From: Streptomyces antibioticus
Lineage (GTDB): Bacteria; Actinomycetota; Actinomycetes; Streptomycetales; Streptomycetaceae
Assembly (NCBI RefSeq): GCF_001514065.1
Contig: NZ_KQ948423.1
Span: 1-64,000, forward strand
Length of the DNA: 64,000 nt
Direction of reading: 5' to 3'
The notes under the pieces were generated by a model that was not told the origin of the DNA, ran no database searches, and worked only from the letters and a program-made list of their open reading frames with translations. Below, piece by piece: positions 1-7,889 of the stretch; within the stretch, counting starts at the first letter, position 1, and each line of letters begins with the position of its first letter. A program made the position numbers and the translations under genes.

Positions 1-119
1 TCAGTGGTGGTGAGCCACTTGATCACGACGTTGCCGGGCTGCTTGCGCCGGACCGGCAGCTCGTCTGAGTAATGTCCCTCAGCTGCCGCGGCACCCTGGG
101 GTTCGTTGAGGATGCTCAC
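1..119 (-). CDS. ctaD: Cytochrome c oxidase subunit I, N-terminal fragment (cut by window edge)
   Basis: Only the first 39 or so codons are inside the window. Read from a GTG at 119 on the minus strand they begin VSILNEPQGAAAAEGHY and continue ELPVRRKQPGNVVIKWLTT, which I recognise as the N-terminus of actinobacterial CtaD, the haem-copper catalytic subunit of the aa3 oxidase. The GTG overlaps the TGA stop of ctaC by four bases (GTGA), so the two are probably translationally coupled. None of the haem or copper ligands is in the window, so identity rests on the N-terminal signature and on its position directly after ctaC. Confidence 0.85.
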   Translation of the reverse strand, partial: MSILNEPQGAAAAEGHYSDELPVRRKQPGNVVIKWLTTT

Positions 120-1075
120 AGGTTGTTCGTCTCCCGGTTCTTCTCGTGGGCGGTCTGCTCGATGCCCGCGGGAACGTAACCGGTCTGCCCCTTCTTGGCG
201 AGGTCCTTGAGGTGCTGCTCGTAGCGCTCGGGGGAGACGACCTTCACGTTGAACAGCATCCGGGAGTGGTCGACGCCGCAGAGCTCGGCGCACTTGCCCA
301 GGAAGGTGCCCTCCTTGTTGGGGGTCACCTGGAAGGAGTTGGTGTGGCCCGGGATGACGTCCTGCTTCATGAGGAACGGCACCACCCAGAAGGAGTGGAT
401 GACGTCACGCGAGGTGAGGACGAAGCGGACCGTCTTGCCCTTGGGCAGCCACAGCGTGGGACCCGGGTTGTTGGTCTGCGGGTTGCGCGTGCCGGGCGTA
501 CCGACGTCGTAGACACCGCCGGCGTTGGCCGGGAAGTCCGCCTTGAACCGGTCCGGAATGGCGTCCAGGTTCTTGTCGGTCTTCGCGTCGCCGGTGGAAC
601 CGTCGACGTTCTCGATGTAGTTGAAGCCCCAGCTCCACTGGAAGCCGACCACGTTCACAGTGACGTCGGGCTTCTTGTCGAGGCTGAGGAGCTTCGACTC
701 GTCGCGGGCCGTGAAGTAGAACAGCACCGAGACGATGATGAGCGGGACCACGGTGTACAGCGCCTCGATGGGCATGTTGTACCGGGTCTGCGGAGGAACT
801 TCGACCTTCGTGCGGCTGCGCCGGTGGAAGAAAGCACTCCACAGGATCAGGCCCCACACCAGCACGCCGGTGGCCAGCGCGGCAGCCCAGGAGCCCTGCC
901 ACAGGGAGAGGATCCGCGGAGCCTCTTCCGTGGTCGGGGTGGGCATACCAAGGCGGGGGAAGTCCTTGTATGTGCAACCGGTGGCGGTCGCCAGGACCAG
1001 GCCCGCGGTCATTGCCTGCAGCAGCTTCCGCCGCATCGGGCGCCGCGGCGAGCGGTCGGAGCCGTTGGGACTCAC
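116..1075 (-). CDS. ctaC: Cytochrome c oxidase subunit II (CuA-binding lipoprotein)
   Basis: Subunit II of the aa3 oxidase, which accepts electrons from the cytochrome bcc complex through a dinuclear CuA centre on the outer face of the membrane. The 319-residue protein starts at the GTG at 1075 (VSPNGSDRSPRRPMRRK); the open frame runs further upstream but that part is low-complexity and unlike the family. A signal peptide ends near C34 (ATATGC, lipobox-like). Two membrane helices follow at about 63-84 and 104-122, then a cupredoxin domain. The CuA ligands are visible in RDVIHSFW and GKCAELCGVDHSRM (C262, C266, H270, M273). Its stop overlaps the ctaD start. Identification is firm; the exact start is inferred. 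Confidence 0.95.
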   Translation of the reverse strand: MSPNGSDRSPRRPMRRKLLQAMTAGLVLATATGCTYKDFPRLGMPTPTTEEAPRILSLWQGSWAAALATGVLVWGLILWSAFFHRRSRTKVEVPPQTRYNMPIEALYTVVPLIIVSVLFYFTARDESKLLSLDKKPDVTVNVVGFQWSWGFNYIENVDGSTGDAKTDKNLDAIPDRFKADFPANAGGVYDVGTPGTRNPQTNNPGPTLWLPKGKTVRFVLTSRDVIHSFWVVPFLMKQDVIPGHTNSFQVTPNKEGTFLGKCAELCGVDHSRMLFNVKVVSPERYEQHLKDLAKKGQTGYVPAGIEQTAHEKNRETNNL

Positions 1076-1254
1076 GTAGCGCCTTCCCGAGAGTCTCGCC
1101 CGCGCGTGTTGGCTGCGGCCTGCCTTACTCGGTGGTCGGTCGCCGCCCTGCGTCGGGCAGGGGTTTGGATGTTTATGCGGACCAAACCCTAGCCGACGCG
1201 TTCTGGGGGTTCGCGGGGAGGGGGGCCTAGTGCGGAGGGTGGTTCGCTGGATTG

Positions 1255-1301
1255 GCGGGTGCGGGTTGGTTTGGGCTGATCGCGCAGTTCCTCGCGCCCC
1301 T
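1255..1301 (+). repeat. Dispersed ~45-bp Streptomyces repeat, copy A (degenerate)
   Basis: The core CGCGCAGTTCCTCGCGCCCC at 1281-1300, preceded by GGGTGCGGGTTGG, is a slightly diverged copy of a repeat found seven times here. It lies in the 246-bp gap between the divergent ctaC and desulfurase genes. Apart from this copy and the presumed promoters I see nothing else in the gap. Confidence 0.7.
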
Positions 1302-1321
1302 GCCGGTACTAGCGTTGCCGC

Positions 1322-2686
1322 ATGTCCTACTTCGATGCCGCCTCCGGTGCTCCTCTTCATCCCGTTGCCCGTCAGGCGCTGTTGGCCTCCCTGGACGAGG
1401 GGTGGGCCGACCCTGCGCGGCTCTACCGGGAAGGGCGTCGGGCCCGGATGTTGCTCGATGCCGCGCGGGAGGCCGCCGCCGAGGCCGTGGGGTGCCGGCC
1501 GGACGAACTCAGGTTCACCCCGTCCGGTACTGCGGCCGTGCACGCCGGTGTTGCCGGGGCTTTGGCGGGGCGGCGGCGCGTGGGACGTCACCTGATCGTG
1601 TCAGCCGTTGAACATTCCTCCGTGCTCCATTCGGCCGAACTGCACGAGAAAGAGGGCGGTTCGGTCACCCAGGTGACGGTCGACCGCGGGGGGCGGGTCG
1701 TCCCCTCCGGCTACGCCGACGCGCTCCGGCCGGACACCGCGCTCGCCTGTCTCCAGTCGGCCAACCATGAGGTGGGGACCGAGCAGCCCGTGGCCGAGGT
1801 GGCCGAGGTGTGCCGGGCCGCCGGGGTGCCGTTGCTGGTGGACGCGGCGCAGTCGCTGGCGTGGGGGCCGGTCGAGGGGCCCTGGTCACTTCTCGCGGGC
1901 AGTGCGCACAAATGGGGTGGACCCGCCGGAGTCGGGCTGCTTGTGGTCCGGAAGGGTGTCCGGTTCGCCGCTCAAGGGCCGGTGGATGAGAGGGGATACG
2001 GCTTCGAGAACCTCCCCGCGATCGTCGCGGCGGCGGCCTCGCTGCGGGCCGTGCGGGCCGAGGCGGCTCAAGAGGCGGTACGGCTGCGGGAGCTGACGGA
2101 GCGGATCCGGGCGCGGGTGCCGGAGCTCGTCGCGGATGTGGAGGTGGTCGGCGATCCGGAGCGGCGGCTGCCGGGGATCGTCACCTTCTCCTGCCTCTAT
2201 GTCGACGGGGAGACCTTGCTGCACGAGCTGGACCGGGAGGGATTCTCCGTTTCCTCCGGTTCGTCCTGTACGAGCAGCACGCTGACGCCCAGCCATGTGC
2301 TGAAGGCGATGGGGGTGCTGAGTGAGGGGAATGTGCGGGTCTCGTTGCCGGCGGGGACCGCGGCCGAGGACGTGGAGCGGTTTCTCGCCGTGCTGCCGGG
2401 AGTGGTGAACGGCGTACGGGAGAAGCTGGGCGCACCCACGCCGACCGCGGTGGTGCGCGATGACGAGCTGCTCGTCGACGCCCTCGGCAAGCGCTGCCCG
2501 ATCCCGGTCATCGAGCTGGCGAAGGTCATCGGCGACGTGCCGGTGGGCGGCCTCGTGCGAGTGCTGTCCGACGACGAGGCGGCCCGCCTCGACATCCCGG
2601 CGTGGTGCGAGATGCGGGAGCAGGAGTACGTGGGTGAGGAGCCGGCGGACAAGGGGACGGCCTATCTCGTCCGCCGGACTTCCTAG
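1322..2686 (+). CDS. Cysteine desulfurase fused to a TusA-like sulfur-carrier domain
   Basis: A PLP-dependent class V aminotransferase (NifS/IscS type) that would take sulfur from cysteine as a persulfide. Residues 1-370 hold the fold: the PLP lysine is K197 in GSAHKWGG, and the mobile persulfide cysteine is probably C316 in SSGSSCTSST. Residues 381-454 are a TusA/SirA-like domain with its carrier cysteine C391 in LGKRCPIPV. In most bacteria these are separate proteins, so the fusion probably passes sulfur within one chain to a thio-modification or cofactor pathway; the acceptor is not evident. The start ATG at 1322 has a -10-like TAGCGT six bases ahead and no Shine-Dalgarno sequence, which suggests a leaderless message. 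Confidence 0.9.
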   Translation: MSYFDAASGAPLHPVARQALLASLDEGWADPARLYREGRRARMLLDAAREAAAEAVGCRPDELRFTPSGTAAVHAGVAGALAGRRRVGRHLIVSAVEHSSVLHSAELHEKEGGSVTQVTVDRGGRVVPSGYADALRPDTALACLQSANHEVGTEQPVAEVAEVCRAAGVPLLVDAAQSLAWGPVEGPWSLLAGSAHKWGGPAGVGLLVVRKGVRFAAQGPVDERGYGFENLPAIVAAAASLRAVRAEAAQEAVRLRELTERIRARVPELVADVEVVGDPERRLPGIVTFSCLYVDGETLLHELDREGFSVSSGSSCTSSTLTPSHVLKAMGVLSEGNVRVSLPAGTAAEDVERFLAVLPGVVNGVREKLGAPTPTAVVRDDELLVDALGKRCPIPVIELAKVIGDVPVGGLVRVLSDDEAARLDIPAWCEMREQEYVGEEPADKGTAYLVRRTS

Positions 2687-2689
2687 CGG

Positions 2690-3664
2690 CTACGCCAGGT
2701 GCTTCTGGACCTCGGCCGCGGCCTCGTCGCCGTACGCCTTGGTGAAGCGCTCCATGAAGTGGCCGCGGCGCAGCTGGTACTCCTGGGTGCCGACGGTCTC
2801 GATGACGAGGGTCGCCAGCATGCAGCCCACCTGGGCCGCCCGCTCCAGCGAGACGCCCCAGACCAGGCCCGACAGGAACCCGGCGCGGAAGGCGTCGCCG
2901 ACGCCGGTCGGGTCGGCCTTGCGGTCCTCCTCGGGGCAGCCGACGACGACCGGCTCCTCGCCGGCCTTCTCGATCCGTACGCCCCGGGCGCCGAGGGTGG
3001 TGACCCGGTGGCCGACCTTGGCGAGGATCTCCTCGTCGCTCCAGCCGGTCTTGGACTCGATGAGGCCCTTCTCGTACTCGTTGGAGAAGAGGTACGTGGC
3101 GCCCTCCAGCAGGACCCGGATCTCGTCGCCGTTCATCCGGGCGATCTGCTGGGAGAAGTCGGCGGCGAAGGGGATGGCGCGGGAGCGGCACTCCTCCGTG
3201 TGGCGGAGCATCGCCTCCGGGTCGTCGGCGCCGATGAGGACCAGGTCGAGGCCGCCGACGCGGTCGGCGACGGTCTTGAGCTCGATGAGGCGGGCCTCGC
3301 TCATCGCACCGGTGTAGAAGGAGCCGATCTGGTTGTGGTCGGCGTCGGTGGTGCAGACGAACCGGGCGGTGTGCAGGGTCTCGGAGATACGGACCGAGGC
3401 GGTGTCGACGCCGTGGCGGTCCAGCCAGGCCCGGTACTCGTCGAAGTCGAAGCCTGCGGCGCCGACCAGGATCGGCTCGGTGCCCAGCTGCCCCATGCCG
3501 AAGGCGATGTTCGCGCCGACGCCGCCGCGGCGGACGTCGAGGTTGTCGACCAGGAAGGAGAGCGAGACCGTGTGCAACTGGTCCGCGACCAACTGGTCGG
3601 CGAAGCGGCCGGGGAAGGTCATGAGGTGGTCGGTGGCGATGGAGCCGGTGACTGCGATGCGCAC
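2690..3664 (-). CDS. PfkB-family carbohydrate/nucleoside kinase
   Basis: A ribokinase-fold kinase of 324 residues. The N-terminus VRIAVTGSIATDHLMTFPG and the C-terminal signature DPTGVGDAFRAG (251-262) with catalytic base D257 place it in the PfkB family. The substrate cannot be read from the sequence; adenosine or a sugar are the usual options, and actinobacterial relatives are often called adenosine-kinase-like. The GTG start at 3664 has AGGAGAG about ten bases upstream. Its stop lies three bases from the stop of the convergent desulfurase gene, leaving no room for a separate terminator. Confidence 0.88.
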   Translation of the reverse strand: MRIAVTGSIATDHLMTFPGRFADQLVADQLHTVSLSFLVDNLDVRRGGVGANIAFGMGQLGTEPILVGAAGFDFDEYRAWLDRHGVDTASVRISETLHTARFVCTTDADHNQIGSFYTGAMSEARLIELKTVADRVGGLDLVLIGADDPEAMLRHTEECRSRAIPFAADFSQQIARMNGDEIRVLLEGATYLFSNEYEKGLIESKTGWSDEEILAKVGHRVTTLGARGVRIEKAGEEPVVVGCPEEDRKADPTGVGDAFRAGFLSGLVWGVSLERAAQVGCMLATLVIETVGTQEYQLRRGHFMERFTKAYGDEAAAEVQKHLA

Positions 3665-3797
3665 GGCGTGGACTCTCCTGTGGGGAGAAACTGGATTGAC
3701 AGTTCACGCTACCCGGTCCGCGCGGGGCTCTGAAGCCGCCAAAACTACCCGATAGTAGATCTTTCTTCGCGAGCGTCGGCGTGCTTACGGTGCCGTC

Positions 3798-4007
3798 ATG
3801 ACGAACCTGAAGGCCCCTGCCCCCGCTCCGGCCGACCTCGACGGCGACCTCGCCTCGCTGCGCGGTGACTGCGCCCGGATGGTCCCGCACTGGGCCGCCC
3901 CCGACCGGGTCGCTGCCCGCCCGGTCTCCCCCTCGCTCATCCACGGGGTGAAGGTGCCGACGAAGTCCGCCCGGCTGCTGGACGCGATGTCGGACTACGG
4001 AGACTGA
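3798..4007 (+). CDS. Small conserved-looking protein of unknown function
   Basis: A 69-residue protein with no membrane segment or cysteine, alanine/proline-rich at the start and ending LLDAMSDYGD. Strong third-position G/C bias supports it being coding. There is no Shine-Dalgarno sequence, but TACGGT lies six bases before the ATG, as expected for a leaderless message. It is divergent from the PfkB kinase. I do not recognise the family and propose no function. Confidence 0.6.
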   Translation: MTNLKAPAPAPADLDGDLASLRGDCARMVPHWAAPDRVAARPVSPSLIHGVKVPTKSARLLDAMSDYGD

Positions 4008-4180
4008 CCCGGCGCTACGGAGACTCAGCCCGGCGCTCTGAAGGGAACCGTGCGCTCCCCCGCTGCGTCCCATCGCTGTCCCCCGTAAAGGGGATGCGGG
4101 ATACGACCCTCTGCTCGGCCGTTTTGACAGGGCCGGGTCAGGGTCACAGGGACAGCTGCGCGGCCGAAGGAGCGAATGCG

Positions 4181-6001
4181 GTGAACACCGAGCGACCCGA
4201 CAACGACGACGACGCCGAGGTCGTCGACAGGGACACGGGCGCCGATGAGGCTGCCGAGGAGGCCCCGGAGGCGGCCGCCGAGGAGACGGGCGAGACGTCT
4301 GAGGCGGCCGCCGAGGAGACGGGCGAGACGTCTGAGGCGGCCGCTGAAGAGACCGGTGAGACGTCTGAGGCGGCCGCCGAGGAGACCGGCGAGACCACGG
4401 AGGCCGCCGCCGAGGAGACCGGCGAGACGGATGCCGAGGCCGCCGGCGATCCTCATGAGCCGGTCGTCTCGGCCACGGCGGAACGGGACGACACCGAGCA
4501 CCCCACTCGGCGTCGCTCCCCCGTCCTCATCGCCTCCGTCGCGGCCGCAGTGCTGCTCGTCGGCGGGGGTGGGGCGTATCTCGCCACCGGCGCCGCGAGC
4601 GGCTCGGGCGACGGTGGTACGACGTCCGGGGCGCCCGGCGACGACACTCCCCCGCCGCTGCATCTGGACGGCTACACCGACGGCGGCGGCACCGGCGGCA
4701 TCGCCCCCGGGGAGCCGAACCCGTACGGCCCGACCTACCAGGCCGACGGCACGCTCCCCGACGGCCCCGACTCCGCGCCCGTGTACCGGGCGTCCGGCGA
4801 GGTCACCGCGGACGAGGTGGCCCGGCTGGCCGAGGCGCTCGGGGTGACCGGGACGCCGGTCCTGGAGGGGAAGGCCTGGAAGGTGGGCGGGCAGGACGCC
4901 GCCGGGCCGAGTCTCCAGGTGAACCAGTTCGCACCGGGGACCTGGACCTTCCACCGGTACGCGCCCGGCACCGACGACTGCAAGAGCGAGACGGTGTGCG
5001 CGAGCGACCCCGCCGCCCCGGCCGACGACCCGGTGAGCGAGGACGTCGCCGAGAAGGCGGCGGCGCCGGTCCTGAACGCGGTCGGACAGGACGACGCGAA
5101 GGTCGACGCGAGCCAGGTCATGGGTGCGCAGCGGGTGGTGAACGCCGATCCGGTGGTGGGCGGGCTGCCGACGCACGGCTGGACGACCGGCGTCGTGGTC
5201 AATGTGCAGGGTGAGGTGGTCGGCGGCAGCGGGCAGCTGAAGGCGCCGGAGAAGGGTGACACGTACCCCGTCGTGGGTGCGGAGAAGGCGCTGGAGCTGA
5301 TGAACGCGCGGCCCGCGGCCGACCATCGGATGGGGATCGGCGGCTGCGCCAGTCCCGTACCGCTGAAGGACCGCCTGGAGGCGCCCTGCGGGTCGTCGTC
5401 GTCCGGCGCTGCGGAAGCCGGTACGCCGCAGCCTCCGCAGCAGGACACCATCACCGTCGAGAAGGCCGTGTTCGGGCTTGCCGCGCAGTATGTGGACGCG
5501 CGGCAGACGCTGGTGCCGTCCTGGCTGTTCGAGGTGAAGGCGGCGGGGGCGCAGGACGCGTTCACGGTGACGTATCCGGCGGTCGACCCGAAGTACATCG
5601 CCTCGGCGACCCCGTCCGCTCCGCCGAGCGGCGAGCCGACCGCTCCGCCGAGCCCGCGGCCGACCGGGCCGGGTCCCGACGAGCCGACCGCGGCGCCGGC
5701 CCCGAAGGACGTGCAGGTGGACGGCTACGCCGCCGACGGGAAGGAGCTGACGGTGAGCTTCACGGGTGGTGTCTGCGCCGACTACAAGGCGGCCGCGGTC
5801 GAGGGCTCGGACCAGGTGACCGTCACGGTGACCGAGACGCCCTGGCCCGACAAGGTCTGCATCATGATCGCCAAGGTGTACCAGCAGAGCGTGCAGCTCG
5901 ACGAGCCGCTGGGCGACCGGAAGGTCGTCGGCTCGGACGGCAAGGAGATCCCGCTGGAGAAGGCGGGGGCCCGGCTGCCCGGGACGTCCGGGGCGCGGTA
6001 G
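4181..6001 (+). CDS. Single-pass membrane protein with acidic N-terminal repeats and a large secreted domain
   Basis: About 606 residues from the GTG at 4181, chosen for GAAGGAG nine bases upstream; the frame is open 87 bases further. Residues 1-110 are acidic and include five tandem copies of AAAEETGETSE (31-85). A basic RRR precedes one membrane helix at about 114-133, so the acidic part should be cytoplasmic and the remaining 470 residues outside. The outer part has cysteines near SETVCAS, GGCAS and GGVCAD that could form disulfides, and a Pro/Ser/Thr linker (APPSGEPTAPPSPRPTG). I recognise no enzyme motif. It resembles the regulator-like membrane proteins common in Streptomyces, but function is unknown. 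Confidence 0.8.
   Translation: MNTERPDNDDDAEVVDRDTGADEAAEEAPEAAAEETGETSEAAAEETGETSEAAAEETGETSEAAAEETGETTEAAAEETGETDAEAAGDPHEPVVSATAERDDTEHPTRRRSPVLIASVAAAVLLVGGGGAYLATGAASGSGDGGTTSGAPGDDTPPPLHLDGYTDGGGTGGIAPGEPNPYGPTYQADGTLPDGPDSAPVYRASGEVTADEVARLAEALGVTGTPVLEGKAWKVGGQDAAGPSLQVNQFAPGTWTFHRYAPGTDDCKSETVCASDPAAPADDPVSEDVAEKAAAPVLNAVGQDDAKVDASQVMGAQRVVNADPVVGGLPTHGWTTGVVVNVQGEVVGGSGQLKAPEKGDTYPVVGAEKALELMNARPAADHRMGIGGCASPVPLKDRLEAPCGSSSSGAAEAGTPQPPQQDTITVEKAVFGLAAQYVDARQTLVPSWLFEVKAAGAQDAFTVTYPAVDPKYIASATPSAPPSGEPTAPPSPRPTGPGPDEPTAAPAPKDVQVDGYAADGKELTVSFTGGVCADYKAAAVEGSDQVTVTVTETPWPDKVCIMIAKVYQQSVQLDEPLGDRKVVGSDGKEIPLEKAGARLPGTSGAR
4271..4435 (+). repeat. Five tandem 33-bp coding repeats
   Basis: Five head-to-tail copies of a 33-base unit encode AAAEETGETSE with small changes in copies four and five (TTE, TDAE). 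The first three are nearly identical at DNA level, consistent with recent slippage expansion. Confidence 0.85.
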
Positions 6002-6028
6002 ACCTGCAGCAGCCCTGGAGAACAGCTG

Positions 6029-6063
6029 AAGGCGGCGGCCCTGTCGGAGGGGGCCGCCGCCTT
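6029..6063. terminator. Bidirectional hairpin terminator
   Basis: AAGGCGGCGGCC at 6029-6040 pairs perfectly with GGCCGCCGCCTT at 6052-6063 around an 11-base loop. It lies between the convergent membrane protein gene and erpA and could stop both. Confidence 0.75.
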
Positions 6064-6093
6064 CGCGTGTGTTCAGTTCTTCAGCGGTGGGGC

Positions 6094-6450
6094 TCAGCTG
6101 AAGGAGTCACCGCAGGCGCAGGAGCCCGTCGCGTTCGGGTTGTCGATCGTGAAGCCCTGCTTCTCGATGGTGTCGACGAAGTCGATCGACGCGCCGCCCA
6201 GGTACGGGGCGCTCATGCGGTCGGTGACGACCTTCACGCCGTCGAAGTCCCTGACGACGTCACCGTCGAGCGAGCGCTCGTCGAAGAAGAGCTGGTAGCG
6301 CAGGCCGGAGCAGCCACCGGGCTGGACGGCGACACGCAGGGCCAGGTCGTCACGGCCTTCCTGGTCGAGCAGGGCCTTGACCTTCGCCGCGGCGGCGTCG
6401 GACAGGATGATGCCGTCGGTGACGGTGCTGGTCTCGTCCGATACGGACAT
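6094..6450 (-). CDS. erpA: A-type iron-sulfur cluster insertion protein (ErpA/HesB family)
   Basis: A 118-residue A-type carrier that hands Fe-S clusters to apoproteins. The three cluster cysteines are present: one in QPGGCSGLRYQ and two in the C-terminal GSCACGDSFS. The length is that of the family, and GGGAGAG precedes the ATG at a normal distance. It is divergent from nadA, whose product carries a 4Fe-4S cluster and is a plausible client. Whether it should be called ErpA or IscA-like cannot be settled from sequence alone; ErpA is the usual actinobacterial assignment. Confidence 0.92.
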   Translation of the reverse strand: MSVSDETSTVTDGIILSDAAAAKVKALLDQEGRDDLALRVAVQPGGCSGLRYQLFFDERSLDGDVVRDFDGVKVVTDRMSAPYLGGASIDFVDTIEKQGFTIDNPNATGSCACGDSFS

Positions 6451-6480
6451 CTACATCTCTCCCGGGTTGTACGGAGACTG

Positions 6481-6505
6481 CTTGCCGACTGGTGCAACCG
6501 GCAAG
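6481..6505. other. Inverted repeat in the erpA leader
   Basis: CTTGCCG at 6481-6487 is matched by CGGCAAG at 6499-6505 with an 11-base spacer. It is 30 bases upstream of the erpA start, in the 243-bp erpA-nadA divergent region. It could be an operator or a leader hairpin; nothing in the sequence decides. Confidence 0.35.
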
Positions 6506-6624
6506 GCCGCGGATTCATTCCGGGCCGGGCGCCGTATTTCCGGCGTCTTCTTCATGCTCGCACACCTGACAGGCCGCGGAAAATGCCGCGTCGGGATTCA
6601 TGTCACATCGACGCAATGACCATC

Positions 6625-6660
6625 GTCAAAGTGACGTGAACCGGGTTATGATAGATAACG
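6625..6660 (+). promoter_or_regulatory. Putative nadA promoter region
   Basis: TATGAT at 6647-6652, in an unusually AT-rich patch for this chromosome, is a good -10 candidate, with a poor -35 (GTCAAA) near 6625. The small inverted repeat GTCAAAGTGAC (6625-6635) overlaps the -35 position and may be an operator. Assignment is tentative. Confidence 0.4.
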
Positions 6661-6693
6661 TCAGAACGACGAAAAGTAGAAAGGGTGCGTGTC

Positions 6694-7878
6694 GTGACCA
6701 CCGCCCAGACCCAGGAGCTCGACGTACAGCCGACGCCCCTCGCCCTGCTGCTCCTCGGCCGTGAGGCCGACCCGAAGAGCGAGCGGGGTGTGGAGTGCCC
6801 CGGCGATCTGCCCTCGCCGTCCGACCCGGACCTGGTGGAGCGTGCCCGTGCGGCCAAGGAGAAGCTCGGGGACAAGGTCTTCGTCCTCGGCCACCACTAC
6901 CAGCGCGACGAGGTCATCCAGTTCGCCGACGTCACGGGCGACTCCTTCAAGCTGGCCCGGGACGCGGCCGCGCGCCCGGAGGCCGAGTACATCGTGTTCT
7001 GCGGTGTGCACTTCATGGCGGAGTCGGCGGACATCCTGACGAGCGACGACCAGAAGGTCGTGCTGCCCGACCTCGCCGCCGGGTGCTCCATGGCCGACAT
7101 GGCCACCGCCGAGCAGGTCGCCGAGTGCTGGGACGTGCTGACCGAGGCCGGGATAGCCGAGCAGGTCGTGCCGGTGTCGTACATGAACTCCTCGGCCGAC
7201 ATCAAGGCGTTCACGGGCAAGCACGGCGGTCTGATCTGCACCTCGTCGAACGCCAAGCGGGCGCTGGACTGGGCCTTCGAGCAGGGTGAGAAGGTCCTGT
7301 TCCTGCCCGACCAGCACCTCGGCCGCAACACCGCCGTCCGGGACATGGGCATGTCCCTGGAGGACTGTGTCGTCTACAACCCGCACAAGCCGAACGGCGG
7401 CCTGACCGCCGACGAGCTGCGTGCCGCGAAGATGATCCTGTGGCGCGGCCACTGCTCGGTGCACGGCCGGTTCTCGCTGGACTCGGTCAACGACGTGCGC
7501 GAGCGCATCCCGGGCGTCAACGTCCTGGTCCACCCCGAGTGCAAGCACGAGGTCGTGGCCGCGGCGGACTACGTCGGTTCGACCGAGTACATCATCAAGG
7601 CGCTGGAGGCGGCCCCGGCCGGTTCCAAGTGGGCCATCGGCACCGAGCTGAACCTCGTACGCCGGCTCGCGAACCGTTTCGCGCCTGAGGGCAAGGAGAT
7701 CGTCTTCCTCGACAAGACGGTCTGCTTCTGCTCGACCATGAACCGCATCGACCTCCCCCACCTGGTGTGGACGCTGGAGTCGCTCGCCGAGGGCAAGCTC
7801 GTCAACCGCATCGAGGTCGACAAGGAGACCGAGGCGTTCGCGAAGCTCGCGCTGGAGCGGATGCTGGCGCTGCCGTAA
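6694..7878 (+). CDS. nadA: Quinolinate synthase
   Basis: Condenses iminoaspartate with dihydroxyacetone phosphate to quinolinate, the precursor of NAD. The 394-residue protein has the NadA landmarks: LGHHYQRDEVIQFAD near 65-79, the first cluster cysteine C103 in FCGVHFMAE, then LICTSSNA, MILWRGHCSVHGRF, HPECKHEV, and CFCSTMNRIDLP near the C-terminus. I chose the GTG at 6694 because GAAAGG sits about eight bases ahead; an in-frame GTG at 6685 lies inside that ribosome-binding site. nadB and nadC are not adjacent in this window. It is divergent from erpA. Confidence 0.95.
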   Translation: MTTAQTQELDVQPTPLALLLLGREADPKSERGVECPGDLPSPSDPDLVERARAAKEKLGDKVFVLGHHYQRDEVIQFADVTGDSFKLARDAAARPEAEYIVFCGVHFMAESADILTSDDQKVVLPDLAAGCSMADMATAEQVAECWDVLTEAGIAEQVVPVSYMNSSADIKAFTGKHGGLICTSSNAKRALDWAFEQGEKVLFLPDQHLGRNTAVRDMGMSLEDCVVYNPHKPNGGLTADELRAAKMILWRGHCSVHGRFSLDSVNDVRERIPGVNVLVHPECKHEVVAAADYVGSTEYIIKALEAAPAGSKWAIGTELNLVRRLANRFAPEGKEIVFLDKTVCFCSTMNRIDLPHLVWTLESLAEGKLVNRIEVDKETEAFAKLALERMLALP

Positions 7879-7889
7879 CCCCCGGGTGA

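Noticed and set aside
1076-1591. 172-codon N-terminal extension of CtaC
   Set aside because: Composition is Pro/Arg-rich, the divergent desulfurase gene occupies part of it, and the signal peptide and lipobox need to be near the true N-terminus.
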